This document shows, one piece after another, positions 8,654 through 18,146 of a stretch of DNA of 64,000 nucleotides. Under the pieces are notes generated by a model. It worked only from the letters and a program-made list of their open reading frames with translations, was not told the origin of the DNA and did no database searches. Each line of letters opens with the position of its first letter. The stretch's first letter is position 1. The translations under genes and the position numbers were made by a program. Origin of the DNA: JANMDN01 sp031376285 (GTDB taxonomy: Bacteria; Actinomycetota; Thermoleophilia; Miltoncostaeales; Miltoncostaeaceae); the NCBI GenBank assembly GCA_031376285.1, contig JANMDN010000010.1, positions 62,001 through 126,000 of the forward strand. Direction: 5' to 3'.

Positions 8654-8713
8654 GTCCGTAAAGCGTTTGGGAAACCTCGGCGCGAAACACCGATCCTCGT
8701 GCATCATGGCCCG

Positions 8714-10180
8714 ATGACAAGAAACCGTGCCTCGAAACGACCGCGCCTTCGCGCCCACCATGCTGCCGCGCTCGGTGTCGCCGTCCTCGCCTTCGCAGCC
8801 GCACCATCCATGGCGGCGATCCCACAGGTCTCGCCTGTTCCGAGCCTCCAAGACGACCGGCTGTCCGATCCGGGCGCCGACCCGGTCGTCCGCTTCGCCC
8901 AGGCCGCTGCCCTCGGCGCGCGCCTCGTCCGTGTTGATCTCCAGTGGAACCGCGTGGCGACCCGCAAGCCGACCGACGCGAGCAGCCCGAGCGACCCTGC
9001 CTACGATTGGAGCTGGTATGACCGCGTCGTCGCGGCGTCCGCATCCTCGGGTGTCCCGATCCTCTTCACCGTCTGGGGCACGCCGAACTGGGCCGCTGAC
9101 CCGACCGTGTCCGAACAGGCAAACGCCGGCACCATCGCGCTCGGATCGGCCGGCCGTCGTCCCGCGAGCGCCGCGGACTTCGGCGCCTTTGCCCGGGCCG
9201 CGGCGACCCGTTACGCCCCCCTGGGCGTTCACAACTGGGAGGCCTGGAACGAGCCGAACATCCCACGCTTCCTGCGTCCGCAGTTCGAAAAGGTTGGCGG
9301 TTCCTGGAAGAACGTCTCGGCAAAGGTTTACTCGGATCTGGCCAAGGCGTTCTACGCGTCGGTGAAAGCCGTTGATCCCAACGCCATCATCTCCGGTCTC
9401 GTCACGGCCCCGGCCGGCGACAAATGCCCGCCGAGCTGTCCGGCCGGCGAGCACAGCCGCACCTCGCCGATCGCGTTCCTGAATGAACTCGCAACGCCCG
9501 GCATGCGCCCGCCCATGGACGCCGTCAGCCACCACCCCTATCCCTTGACCCTTCCCCGCGAGGGAACCTTCAAGGGTGCGAGCTTTGTGGACCTCTACAA
9601 CATTGACTTCCTCACCAAAGCCGTCGACAAGACCTACCTCAAAGGGAAGCCGCTTTGGCTGACCGAGTTTGGCTTTGCCACCGAGCCGGTCGCGGACTAC
9701 AAGAAGCTGATCGTCAGTCAGAACCAGCAGGCCGCGCTCCTCTCCGACGCGTACCGTCGCGTCCGGACGAACCCACGGGTCAGGGTCTTTACCTGGTACT
9801 TCCTGCAAGACGGACAGGACTGGCGCTCTGGGCTCTACAACCGCGACGGTGGACCGAAGCTCGCAAACGCGGCCTACAAGCTTCCGTTCGCGGCGGTAAC
9901 GCCTCGCGTTCGGAAGGGCAAGAGCGTGTTTCTCGTCGGCCAGGTGCGGCCCACGCTCACGTCGACATCGGTCACCATCCAGGCGCGCGGCAAGAAGGGC
10001 GTCTTCAAGGTCATCAAGTCACTCACGACCTCGAATGACGGAAGCTTCTCGCTGAGGGTCAAGCCGGCGCCGCCCACCTCCTACCGGGCAGTCTGGAAGT
10101 CGAAGGCCGGCGAGACGGTCACGAGCTTCCCGGTGACGATCACCCTCGACCGAGGAAAGAAGCCGCGCAAGAAGAAGTGA
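8714..10180 (+). CDS. Secreted clan GH-A glycoside hydrolase-like protein
   Basis: A secreted protein of 488 residues. After basic residues there is a signal segment (AALGVAVLAFAAAPSMA), then a TIM-barrel glycosidase domain. The acid/base Glu180 lies in NWEAWNEPN and the likely nucleophile Glu318 in LWLTEFGF, the two-strand pattern of clan GH-A families such as GH5 and GH39. The last 90 residues form a beta-rich domain and end in Lys/Arg (RGKKPRKKK). I prefer the ATG at 8714; a GTG at 8699 is in frame. Substrate cannot be told. A hairpin at 10189-10226 separates it from accD. Confidence 0.8.
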   Translation: MTRNRASKRPRLRAHHAAALGVAVLAFAAAPSMAAIPQVSPVPSLQDDRLSDPGADPVVRFAQAAALGARLVRVDLQWNRVATRKPTDASSPSDPAYDWSWYDRVVAASASSGVPILFTVWGTPNWAADPTVSEQANAGTIALGSAGRRPASAADFGAFARAAATRYAPLGVHNWEAWNEPNIPRFLRPQFEKVGGSWKNVSAKVYSDLAKAFYASVKAVDPNAIISGLVTAPAGDKCPPSCPAGEHSRTSPIAFLNELATPGMRPPMDAVSHHPYPLTLPREGTFKGASFVDLYNIDFLTKAVDKTYLKGKPLWLTEFGFATEPVADYKKLIVSQNQQAALLSDAYRRVRTNPRVRVFTWYFLQDGQDWRSGLYNRDGGPKLANAAYKLPFAAVTPRVRKGKSVFLVGQVRPTLTSTSVTIQARGKKGVFKVIKSLTTSNDGSFSLRVKPAPPTSYRAVWKSKAGETVTSFPVTITLDRGKKPRKKK

Positions 10181-10188
10181 GCCGCGTG

Positions 10189-10226
10189 TGGCATCGGGGC
10201 GCGCGGCGGTGCGCGGCCCGATGCCA
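10189..10226 (+). terminator. Terminator hairpin between the glycosidase-like gene and accD
   Basis: TGGCATCGGG (10189-10198) pairs perfectly with CCCGATGCCA (10217-10226). Inside it CGCGC (10200-10204) pairs with GCGCG (10211-10215), leaving one G-G mismatch. The stem starts 9 bases after the stop at 10180. No T-run follows. Confidence 0.75.
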
Positions 10227-10238
10227 TACTGCGAGCCC
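10225..10238 (+). promoter_or_regulatory. Possible -10 box of a leaderless accD
   Basis: CATACT at 10225-10230 ends 8 bases before the ATG at 10239. With the terminator just before it, accDA probably has its own promoter here. No good -35 box is visible, so this is tentative. Confidence 0.35.
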
Positions 10239-11243
10239 ATGTCCAATCGCCACATCAACATTTCGGTCGACAAGCTGCGCAGGAAGTCGACCCAGCGCCC
10301 CGAGGGCGCCAAGAAAATCTCGGCGGACGACCGCGCCTGTCCACGCTGCGAGAGCCATTTCCGCGAGGAGGAGATGGTCCGAAACGGTCGGGTCTGCGGC
10401 GCCTGTGGACACCACTTTCCGATCACCGCGAGGGAACGGCTCGACTTCATGTCGGGTGACGGGGGTTGGCGCGAGTTCGAGTCTGAGCTACGGGCCGCCG
10501 ACCCGCTCCAGTTCGTCGACCTCGCCCCGTACGTCGATCGCGCCCGCCAGGCCGAGACCGCGACCGGCCTCGCGGAGGCCGTGGTCACCGCCGAGCTCGA
10601 GCTCGATGGCCAGCCCGCCGTCATCGCCGTGATGGACTTTGGCTTCATGGGGGGCAGCATGGGGTCGGTCGTCGGCGAGAAGATCGCCCGGGCCGCGGAC
10701 GTCGCCGTCGAGAGGAACGTCCCGCTTGTCGTCGTCTGCTCCTCCGGAGGTGCCCGGATGCAGGAGGGCGTCATCGCCCTCATGCAGATGGCAAAGACCG
10801 TCGGGGCCTTCGAGGTGGTCAACGAGGCGAGCCTGCCGATCGTTCTGGTGCTCACCCACCCGACAACCGGGGGCGTCTGGGCCTCATTTGCGGCGCTCGG
10901 GGATGTCACCTACGCCGAACCGAACGCGCTGATCGCATTCTCAGGTCCACGCGTGATCGAGCAGACCACTCGGGAGAAGTTGCCGCCGGACTTCGGCCGC
11001 GCCGAGACCCAGCTCCACAACGGCCAGGTCGACGCCGTCGTCGATCGACGTGAACTCGCAGGTCGCATCGGTCGTTTCCTGCGCATCCTGAGCCGACCGC
11101 AGCCCGAGTACGGCGCGGCGCCGGTTGTGCAGTGGGCGCAAGACAACGCGGACCGGGCCGCCAAGATGGCGCAGGCGCTCCCGACGCTCTCCAAGCGGGT
11201 CATCGAGCGCGTGCGCAAGAGCACAGAGGGGATCGGCAAGTGA
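10239..11243 (+). CDS. accD: Acetyl-CoA carboxylase carboxyltransferase beta subunit
   Basis: AccD with AccA moves the carboxyl group from biotin to acetyl-CoA, making malonyl-CoA for the fab genes just upstream. From the ATG at 10239 the protein is 334 residues. It has the zinc ribbon Cys34, Cys37, Cys53 and Cys56 (CPRCESHF and VCGACGHHF) and the crotonase-like core with GFMGGSMGSVVGEK, SSGGARMQEG and HPTTGGVWASFAALGD. In-frame ATG or GTG codons upstream (10188, 10221) fall inside the hairpin, so I reject them. The TGA overlaps the accA GTG. Biotin carboxylase and carrier genes are not in the window. Confidence 0.95.
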   Translation: MSNRHINISVDKLRRKSTQRPEGAKKISADDRACPRCESHFREEEMVRNGRVCGACGHHFPITARERLDFMSGDGGWREFESELRAADPLQFVDLAPYVDRARQAETATGLAEAVVTAELELDGQPAVIAVMDFGFMGGSMGSVVGEKIARAADVAVERNVPLVVVCSSGGARMQEGVIALMQMAKTVGAFEVVNEASLPIVLVLTHPTTGGVWASFAALGDVTYAEPNALIAFSGPRVIEQTTREKLPPDFGRAETQLHNGQVDAVVDRRELAGRIGRFLRILSRPQPEYGAAPVVQWAQDNADRAAKMAQALPTLSKRVIERVRKSTEGIGK

Positions 11244-12175
11244 GCGTCATGGGAGCTGGCGGCCGGTTTGTGCGGCGCGTCACCGGGCGGATCGCACACA
11301 GCGCGGACGAATCCTCGGCGATCTGGGATGTCCTCCAGTTGGCACGCCACCCCGATCGTCCATACCCGCTTGACTACATCGCCCGGCTCTTTACGGAGTT
11401 CGAGGAGTTTCACGGCGATCATCTTTACGGCGACGACCCGGCCATCGTCTGCGGTGTCGCGCGCTTCCACGACGAGCCCGTCGGGGTGATCGGTCAGCAG
11501 AAGGGCCGCGATACCCAGGAGCGCACGTACCGCAACTTCGGCATGCCGAGCCCCGAGGGCTACCGCAAGGCGATGCGGGTGATGACGCTTGCCGAGAAGA
11601 TGGGGATGCCGATCATCACCCTGATCGATACGCCGGGCGCGTTTCCAGGCGCCGGGGCCGAGACGCGTGGCCAGGGGAGCGCGATCGCCCACAGCATCCA
11701 GCAGATGATGCGCGTCACGGTGCCAACCATCGCGGTCGTGATTGGGGAAGGCTCCTCGGGTGGGGCGCTCGCGATTGGCGTGGCAGATCGCGTGATGATG
11801 CTCGAGAACGCCACCTACTCGGTGATCTCACCCGAGGGTGGCGCGGCGATCTTGTGGCGCGACGCGGGGAAGGCACGCCAGGCCGCCGCGGCGTTCCGAC
11901 CAACGGCGGCCAACTGCTACCGCTGGGGCATCATCGACGCGGTCGTTCCCGAACCGACTGGCGGCGCCCACAAGGACCACGACGAGTCGGCCAGAATCCT
12001 CGACGGCTACCTCAGCCGAACCCTCCGAGAGCTTCGCGGCACGAGCCCACTTGACCGCCGCCGTCTTCGCCGCGAGCGCTACCGCCGCATCGGAAACTAC
12101 CGCGAGCCGACCCCGATCTCGCTCGCCGCGGCAAGTGGCCGCAGCGACTCGTCGGCAAACGGATCGTCCGGCTAG
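11240..12175 (+). CDS. accA: Acetyl-CoA carboxylase carboxyltransferase alpha subunit
   Basis: The partner of AccD, 311 residues. Family motifs are FEEFHGDHLYGDD, GQQKGRDTQERTYRNFGMPSPEGYRKA, LIDTPGAFPGAGAE and GEGSSGGALAIGVADRV followed by SVISPEGGAAILW. The GTG start overlaps the accD stop. The last 40 residues are Arg-rich then Ser/Ala-rich and probably unstructured. Confidence 0.95.
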   Translation: MSVMGAGGRFVRRVTGRIAHSADESSAIWDVLQLARHPDRPYPLDYIARLFTEFEEFHGDHLYGDDPAIVCGVARFHDEPVGVIGQQKGRDTQERTYRNFGMPSPEGYRKAMRVMTLAEKMGMPIITLIDTPGAFPGAGAETRGQGSAIAHSIQQMMRVTVPTIAVVIGEGSSGGALAIGVADRVMMLENATYSVISPEGGAAILWRDAGKARQAAAAFRPTAANCYRWGIIDAVVPEPTGGAHKDHDESARILDGYLSRTLRELRGTSPLDRRRLRRERYRRIGNYREPTPISLAAASGRSDSSANGSSG

Positions 12176-12204
12176 ATCCGGGACACAGCGGGCTTCTGCG
12201 CGTG

Positions 12205-12450
12205 TTAGGCGGCCGCCGGGGCTGCGGCAGGAGCGGCCGAGAGCGAGCCGTGGAGTCGAAGCAGTGCGGCGAGTAGCTCTTTGTAGGTGTCGGGGGTTTG
12301 CGGAACGACCCCGATGGCACACGAGAGTTCCGAGAACCAGCGCAGCACCTGCACGCGTGGGCGGCGCTCCGGGTTTCTCCGGGCGTCATCGAGAATCAAC
12401 GCCACGAACGCTCGGATCTCAGCCTTCGGGTCTGGTCGTTGGCTGCTCAT
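12205..12450 (-). CDS. Small protein of unknown function
   Basis: An 81-residue protein that I do not recognise. The ATG at 12450 is preceded by AAGGAGG with a 9-base gap, one of the best Shine-Dalgarno sequences in the window, which argues that it is real. It is mostly helical (IRAFVALILDDARRNP, TYKELLAALLRLHGSL) and ends in an Ala/Pro tail. The start lies inside the end of the lipid kinase gene (32-base overlap), so it is the third gene of a minus-strand operon with the hydrolase and the kinase. Confidence 0.65.
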   Translation of the reverse strand: MSSQRPDPKAEIRAFVALILDDARRNPERRPRVQVLRWFSELSCAIGVVPQTPDTYKELLAALLRLHGSLSAAPAAAPAAA

Positions 12451-13456
12451 TGTGGTCGGCCTCCTTGCCGTCACTGGTGGGCATGTTGCCCGGCATCAGT
12501 TTCGGTTCGGGGCCAGGAAACTTGAGCGGAGGTGTGAGAACGACGACATCGCCCGCCGGTTCGACCTCGATCGTCAGGTGCGTTCCGAGGAACTCACCGT
12601 CGGCTTGGATCGCAATCGGCTGGTCGGCGGTCGCCACAATTCGCGTTCGGGCGGTCCCTGACGCGGCGCCGCTGCGCGAGAGGCGCTTGGCGCCGAGAAT
12701 GATTCCACCGGTGACCTTGGCGATGGTCTTCACGTCGATCTCGAGGAGGCCCGACCAGGCGATCTCGCCCGTGAAGTCGACCGAGGGTAGGAGGTCCACT
12801 GGCCGACCTCCGATGTAGCTGTATGGCCATCCGGCGGCAAGGAGCAAGGTCCTCACCTCTTGGGTCGGCGCGCCGTCGATGCTCACGAGGATCCGCGGTT
12901 TGCGGCGTTCGACCGAGCGTGCGGCCGCGACTCCGGCGGCAACAAACGCGGCGTGCCGGAAGCGGCGCTTGAGCTCGGGATGGGACTCGATTCGCTCGAC
13001 GGTCTCGCCGTCGATTCCCATCCCGGCGTTTAACGCGATCAGGCGTGTCTCACCACCGGCACGGATCCGCCACATCCGCAGCACGCGCGGCGCTGGCGCC
13101 GCCATCACGGCCCCGAGCGCGCCGAGCGCCTGGGCGCCGCCTCTCGGCCAGCCGGTCGCTCGGGCGAAGACGTTCGCGTTGCCTCCCGGCATGGTCGCGA
13201 CGGGCATTCCGGAATCAAGGAGCGCTCCGAGGACTTCGTTGACGATTCCGTCGCCGCCGAGCGTCACGACGGCGTCGACGCCTGACCCACGCAGCTCCGC
13301 GCCGATCCGCGCTCCGTCGCCCTGAGCGGCGGTCATCGCGACCTCGACCGTCAGTCCGGCTGCCTCGAGTACGGCGCGGACACGCTCCTGCAACCCTCCT
13401 CTGACCTTGGTCGCAGCGGGGTTGACGACGAGCGCAACCCTGCGGGGAGTGGTCAT
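12419..13456 (-). CDS. Diacylglycerol/lipid kinase family protein
   Basis: A 345-residue member of the DagK/YegS family, which phosphorylates a lipid using ATP. The catalytic domain carries VVNPAATKVRGGL, TLGGDGIVNEVLGAL (nucleotide-binding GGDG) and MPGGNANVFARATG. The second, beta-sandwich domain follows (IGGRPVDLLPSVDFTGEI, QADGEFLGTH). The ATG overlaps the stop of the hydrolase gene (ATGA). The lipid substrate cannot be predicted. The C-terminal 30 residues are polar and overlap the next small gene. Confidence 0.9.
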   Translation of the reverse strand: MTTPRRVALVVNPAATKVRGGLQERVRAVLEAAGLTVEVAMTAAQGDGARIGAELRGSGVDAVVTLGGDGIVNEVLGALLDSGMPVATMPGGNANVFARATGWPRGGAQALGALGAVMAAPAPRVLRMWRIRAGGETRLIALNAGMGIDGETVERIESHPELKRRFRHAAFVAAGVAAARSVERRKPRILVSIDGAPTQEVRTLLLAAGWPYSYIGGRPVDLLPSVDFTGEIAWSGLLEIDVKTIAKVTGGIILGAKRLSRSGAASGTARTRIVATADQPIAIQADGEFLGTHLTIEVEPAGDVVVLTPPLKFPGPEPKLMPGNMPTSDGKEADHNEQPTTRPEG

Positions 13457-14166
13457 TGACCGTCGAGGGTCAGCTCGAGCCGGGTGAGGAAACCCGCGAT
13501 GAGGAGGTTCACGACCGCGTACCGCTCGACGATCACGAGGTGACCAGCGTCCGGCACGAGGATGGAGAGGACGTTCGGGAGGCCCCGACTCAGTTCTTCG
13601 CTCATGGATGGGGGCGTGATGCGGTCAAGAGCCGCGGCGACTACGAGCACGGGCTGTCGAATTGCCCCGAGGCGCGGCCGGCTGTCCCAGCGGTCAACAG
13701 CGCGGTAGTCACGAAGGACCGTCTCGCGCCCGACCGCACGCATCTGTGCGGCGCCGACCGCGACGTTACCCTCGTCCGGGTTGGCGTAGCAGGCTCGGAT
13801 GAATCGTTCGCAGCGGGCGTCGAAGTCGTTCGCCGTCTCGACCATGGCTGCCTCGGGTACCCGGATGTGAGCGCCGGTCGCAATCAGAATCAGCCCGTCG
13901 ACCGCGTCCGGTCGGGAGAGCGCGATCTCCATCGCGAGTTGTCCACCCATCGAGTGTCCAACGAGCACCTTCGGCCCGTCGATCCCGGCGATCTCGTCGG
14001 CGACCCACTGTGCGCTGTCCTCGATGCGCTCGAAGGCGGTCCCACTGGGTCGGCCGGGGAGGTTGAGGACGACGGCTCCCTCAAAGCGTGGCGCCTGCTT
14101 ACCCCAAACGTCGGCGCTCCCTCCGGCCCCGTGGATGAACACCGGCCGCGGAGCGAGGTCAGTCAC
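13453..14166 (-). CDS. Alpha/beta-fold hydrolase
   Basis: A 237-residue alpha/beta hydrolase. The oxyanion region FIHGAGGSADVW leads, the nucleophile elbow is GHSMGG, the acid probably lies in AAALDRITPP and the His in DAGHLVIVE. Substrate is unknown. The GTG start at 14166 has no obvious Shine-Dalgarno. It is the first gene of the minus operon with the lipid kinase, so a role in lipid turnover is possible but unproven. Confidence 0.85.
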   Translation of the reverse strand: MTDLAPRPVFIHGAGGSADVWGKQAPRFEGAVVLNLPGRPSGTAFERIEDSAQWVADEIAGIDGPKVLVGHSMGGQLAMEIALSRPDAVDGLILIATGAHIRVPEAAMVETANDFDARCERFIRACYANPDEGNVAVGAAQMRAVGRETVLRDYRAVDRWDSRPRLGAIRQPVLVVAAALDRITPPSMSEELSRGLPNVLSILVPDAGHLVIVERYAVVNLLIAGFLTRLELTLDGQ

Positions 14167-14346
14167 CGCCGACTCGATTCGGTTCGAAGGAGCACACGAC
14201 CGATCCTAGATGTCTTGATTGCGCCGTGTATCGGCACCAGCCGGTTGGCTGTTTGGACACGGGTGCGGCCCGACTGGAATCTGATTGTCGAATGGCATCC
14301 TGACCGTCAGGGGACGGCGAAGGGTGAGCTGGTACCCTCTCCGGCC

Positions 14347-15000
14347 GTGCGCCCGCTTCTCATCGCCTGCGACTTCGACGGCACGATCACGCAGCGCGAC
14401 ACGCTCCACGTGGTCATGGAGGCGTTTGGGCCTGAGGGGCTCTGGGAGTCGATCGAACCGCGCATGAGGGCCGGTGAGTTGACGGTCGAGCAGGCCATGC
14501 GGGAGGAGTTCGCCGCGGTTCACGCGACCACCGACGAGGTCCGCGAGGTTGTCCTTGCTGCCGCGCCGCTTCGTGCCGGTTTCCCGGCGCTCGTGGCCTG
14601 GGCGGCTGACCACGGGCACGAGCTGGTGATCATGTCCGCTGGCTTTCGCTCGATCATCGACATCGTCCTCGCGGTCGCCAATATCAAGGGCCTCGAGATC
14701 GTCGCAAACGACGCACGCTTCTCCCGAGCGGGCTGCGAGATCTCCTGGTCACTCCCGGGCGGACCGTGCGATCGCTGCGGGCGTTCATGCAAGCGGCACG
14801 CCCTCTCCGAGCGCCGCGGCGGGCGAACCGCGGTCTACATCGGCGACGGCATCTCCGATCGCTGCCCGTCGCTTGACGCGGACATCGTCTTCGCTCGCGA
14901 CGGCCTCGCTCAGTTCCTCGACGAGCAAGCGCGCGTGTACCAAGGGTTCGACGACTTCTTCGACATCCGTCGCTCGCTCGACCTTGCGAGCGCCGCATGA
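14347..15000 (+). CDS. HAD-family phosphatase, MtnX-like
   Basis: A 217-residue HAD phosphatase of the MtnX/SerB-like group. Motif I is ACDFDGTITQRDT, motif II is VIMSAGF, and motif IV is YIGDGISDRCPSLDADIVFAR. A CDRCGRSCKRHAL segment could bind metal. MtnX acts in methionine salvage, but no other salvage genes are nearby, so the substrate is open. The GTG start is chosen because it directly precedes motif I. The TGA overlaps the ileS ATG (ATGA), so it is cotranslated with ileS. Confidence 0.8.
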   Translation: MRPLLIACDFDGTITQRDTLHVVMEAFGPEGLWESIEPRMRAGELTVEQAMREEFAAVHATTDEVREVVLAAAPLRAGFPALVAWAADHGHELVIMSAGFRSIIDIVLAVANIKGLEIVANDARFSRAGCEISWSLPGGPCDRCGRSCKRHALSERRGGRTAVYIGDGISDRCPSLDADIVFARDGLAQFLDEQARVYQGFDDFFDIRRSLDLASAA

Positions 15001-18000
15001 CCGAGCGCTACCGGCCGGTCGGCCCCGCCGCCGATTGGCTCGCGATGGAGGAGCGCGTCCTCGCGTTCTGGCGCGAGAACGACATCTTCCGCCGTAGCGT
15101 CGCGGCTCGCGAGGGCAACGACCCCTATGTCTTCTACGAGGGCCCACCAACGGCAAACGGGCGGCCCGGCTCGCACCACGTGCTCTCGCGGGTCTTCAAG
15201 GACGTCTTTCCGCGTTTTCAGAGCATGCGGGGACGCCACGTCGACCGCCGCGGCGGCTGGGACTGTCACGGTCTGCCCGTCGAGCTTGAGATCGAAAAGC
15301 AGCTCGGTATCTCCGGCAAGCCCGAGATCGAGGCGTTCGGGATCGCCGAGTTCAACGCCCGGTGCCGCGCGTCGGTGATGACCTACCTCGACGAGTGGGA
15401 GCGGCTCACCGAGCGGATCGGTTTCTGGATCGACACCGACCGCGCCTACCGGACGATGGACACCCCCTACATCGAGAGCGTCTGGTGGAGCCTCGCGCAG
15501 CTCTTCGAGAAGGGCCTCGTCTACGAGAGCGACAAGGTCGTGCCGTACTGCCCGCGGTGCGGTACGGCGCTGTCGAGCCACGAGGTCGCCCAGGGCTACA
15601 AGGATGTCGAGGACGAGTCGGCCTACGTTCGGTTCCCGCTCACCGAGGAGCCCGGTACGTCGCTGCTTGTCTGGACGACCACCCCGTGGACCCTGCCGGC
15701 AAACCAGGCCGTTGCGATCCATCCGACCGAGACCTACGTGGTCGCGGTCGTTGACGGTGAGCGTCTCATCGTCGCCGAGGCACTGGTGGGGAGGGCGCTC
15801 GGAGAGGGTGCCGAGATTGTCGAGCAACGCGACCCGTCGACGCTTGTCGGCCTGACCTACGAGCCCCCGTTCCCGTTCATTGACGGCGCCCACCGCGTCG
15901 TCGCGGCTGACTTCGTCACGAGCGCTGACGGCACCGGGCTCGTGCACATCGCTCCGGCGTTCGGTGCCGACGACCTGCAAGTCGGGCGCGATCACGGCTT
16001 CGACGCTCCGAACCCGGTCGATCGCCAGGGACGCTTCACCGATGCGGTCCCGCTCGTCGAGGGCGTCTTCGTCAAGGACGCCGACGCGACCCTCGTCGCC
16101 GACTTGACCGAGCGAGGGAGGCTCTTTCGCTCGGCCGCCTACCACCACTCCTACCCGCACTGCTGGCGCTGCCAGACCCCGCTTCTGTACTACGCGAAGC
16201 CCTCCTGGTACATCCGCACGACTGACGTTCGTGAGCGGATGATGGAGACCAACCAGGCAATCGGGTGGAACCCCGACCACATCCGCGATGGCCGCTTCGG
16301 CAAGTGGCTCGAGGGAAACATCGACTGGGCAATCTCGCGCGAACGCTACTGGGGCACCCCGCTCCCCTTCTGGCGCTGCGAGCCTTGCGAGAAGGTCACC
16401 GTGATCGGTTCGTTTGCGGAGCTTGCCGAGTGTGCAACGTCCCCCCTCCAGGAACCGTTCGACCCGCACCGCCCCTTCGTCGACGACATCCAGATCACGT
16501 GCGAGTGCGGCGGGTCGGCGAGCCGCGTTCTTGAGGTGCTTGACGTTTGGTACGACAGTGGTGCGATGCCGTTTGCCCAAGAGCACCATCCGTTCGAGAC
16601 GGATGTCGTCGCCACGAAGCGCTACCCGGCCGACTTCATCTGTGAAGCGATCGACCAGACCCGCGGCTGGTTCTATTCGCTGCTTGCCGAGGGGGTGATG
16701 CTCTTCGACGAGGCCCCGTACCGCAACGTCGTCTGCCTGGGCTTCATCCTCGACGGCGAGGGCCAGAAGATGTCGAAGAGCCGCGGCAACATCATCGAGC
16801 CGTGGACGGTGCTCGACCGCCAGGGCGCCGACGCCTTCCGCTGGTACCTCCTCACCGCCCAGAGCCCGTGGGACTCCTTCCGTTTCAGCCTCGAGGCGGT
16901 CGACGAGCAGCTGCGCTTCCTCTTCACGCTCTGGAACACCTACTCGTTCTTCGTGACGTATGCGTCCCTCGCGGATGGCTGGGATCCGTCGGTCGGCGCC
17001 CCGCCCCGTGCGGAGCGTCCCGTGATCGACCGCTGGCTCGCGTCGCGGGTCGATGCGACGACCGCGCTTGTGACCGAGCGGCTCGCCGACTACGACGCGA
17101 CGACCGCCGGCCGGGCGATCGCCGCTCTCGTCGACGACCTGTCGAACTGGTACGTCCGCACCGGACGCCGCCGCTTCTGGCGCTCATCCGACGGGGACGA
17201 CACGAAGGCGGCCTTTGCGACCCTCCACGAGAGCCTGGTGCGGATCGCAACCCTCCTCGCCCCGTTCTGTCCGTTTGTGGCCGAGGAGATCTACGGCAAC
17301 CTCGTGGTGGGACACGACCCGAGCGCGCCGGAGAGCGTTCACATGGCCGACTGGCCTGCGCCGACCGGTACGGCCGACGTCCGACTCGACGTGGCGATGG
17401 ACGCGGCCCGGGCAGCCGTCGAGCTTGGGCGATCCGCTCGAACCGAGGCGAAGATCAAGAATCGCCAGCCGCTCGGTGAGGCGGTCGTCGCGTGCCCGCC
17501 CGCAACGGCCGAGGGCCTCGCGGTGCTCGTCGACCTCATCTCAAGTGAACTGAACGTCCACTCGGTCCGGTTCGTGACCGACCCGAGCGATCTGGTCTCG
17601 GTTTCCTTGAAGCCGAACTACCGCACGCTCGGTCCGCGTTTCGGTAAGCAGATGCCGCTCGCTGCCGCCGCGGTGGCGGATCTTCCTCCGGCCGAGACGG
17701 TGCGCACGCTCGACGCGGGCGGCCAGGTCGTCCTGATGATCGCGGGCACCCCTGAGATCCTGGCCTCGGACGACCTCCTGCGCGAGGTCCGGCCCTCGGA
17801 GGGCTACGCCGTCGCAAGCGACGGTCCGATCGCGGTGGGACTTTCGACCGAGATCACCGCTGAGCTTCGCTTGGAGGGCCTCGCCCGCGAGGTTGTTCAC
17901 GCGGTCCAAAACGCCCGAAAGGCCGCCGACCTGCGTGTCGAGCAGCGGATTCGCCTTCACTTGGACGGGTCTGGCCTGATTCGCGAGGCCATCGACGCGC

Positions 18001-18134
18001 ACCGCGCGAACATCGCCGCGGAGACGCTCGCCGACGACCTGACCGTCAGCCACGGAGCGCCGTTTGCGGGAATCCATCGTGAGGAACACGTCCTCGACGG
18101 CGAACCGCTCGCGATCCGCATCGACGCGAGCTGA
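14997..18134 (+). CDS. ileS: Isoleucyl-tRNA synthetase, type 2
   Basis: IleRS charges tRNA-Ile in the cytoplasm. The 1045 residues include the class I signature as GSHHV (residues 59-62), WDCHGLPVE, the editing domain with TTTPWTLPANQAV, the zinc-type YCPRCGTALSSHEVAQGYK and KMSKSRGN (591-598). The HH form of the HIGH motif and the long C-terminal extension resemble the type-2 (eukaryote-like) enzymes of actinobacteria, which as a class are often less sensitive to mupirocin. No T-box leader is seen; the ATG overlaps the stop of the phosphatase gene upstream. Confidence 0.95.
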   Translation: MTERYRPVGPAADWLAMEERVLAFWRENDIFRRSVAAREGNDPYVFYEGPPTANGRPGSHHVLSRVFKDVFPRFQSMRGRHVDRRGGWDCHGLPVELEIEKQLGISGKPEIEAFGIAEFNARCRASVMTYLDEWERLTERIGFWIDTDRAYRTMDTPYIESVWWSLAQLFEKGLVYESDKVVPYCPRCGTALSSHEVAQGYKDVEDESAYVRFPLTEEPGTSLLVWTTTPWTLPANQAVAIHPTETYVVAVVDGERLIVAEALVGRALGEGAEIVEQRDPSTLVGLTYEPPFPFIDGAHRVVAADFVTSADGTGLVHIAPAFGADDLQVGRDHGFDAPNPVDRQGRFTDAVPLVEGVFVKDADATLVADLTERGRLFRSAAYHHSYPHCWRCQTPLLYYAKPSWYIRTTDVRERMMETNQAIGWNPDHIRDGRFGKWLEGNIDWAISRERYWGTPLPFWRCEPCEKVTVIGSFAELAECATSPLQEPFDPHRPFVDDIQITCECGGSASRVLEVLDVWYDSGAMPFAQEHHPFETDVVATKRYPADFICEAIDQTRGWFYSLLAEGVMLFDEAPYRNVVCLGFILDGEGQKMSKSRGNIIEPWTVLDRQGADAFRWYLLTAQSPWDSFRFSLEAVDEQLRFLFTLWNTYSFFVTYASLADGWDPSVGAPPRAERPVIDRWLASRVDATTALVTERLADYDATTAGRAIAALVDDLSNWYVRTGRRRFWRSSDGDDTKAAFATLHESLVRIATLLAPFCPFVAEEIYGNLVVGHDPSAPESVHMADWPAPTGTADVRLDVAMDAARAAVELGRSARTEAKIKNRQPLGEAVVACPPATAEGLAVLVDLISSELNVHSVRFVTDPSDLVSVSLKPNYRTLGPRFGKQMPLAAAAVADLPPAETVRTLDAGGQVVLMIAGTPEILASDDLLREVRPSEGYAVASDGPIAVGLSTEITAELRLEGLAREVVHAVQNARKAADLRVEQRIRLHLDGSGLIREAIDAHRANIAAETLADDLTVSHGAPFAGIHREEHVLDGEPLAIRIDAS

Positions 18135-18146
18135 GGGCGAACCGAC

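Noticed and set aside
14167..14346. Possible leader peptide or T-box before the phosphatase-ileS pair
   Set aside because: No T-box core or specifier-like stem was seen.
14910..16589. Open minus-strand frame opposite ileS
   Set aside because: No motifs; opposite a certain gene.
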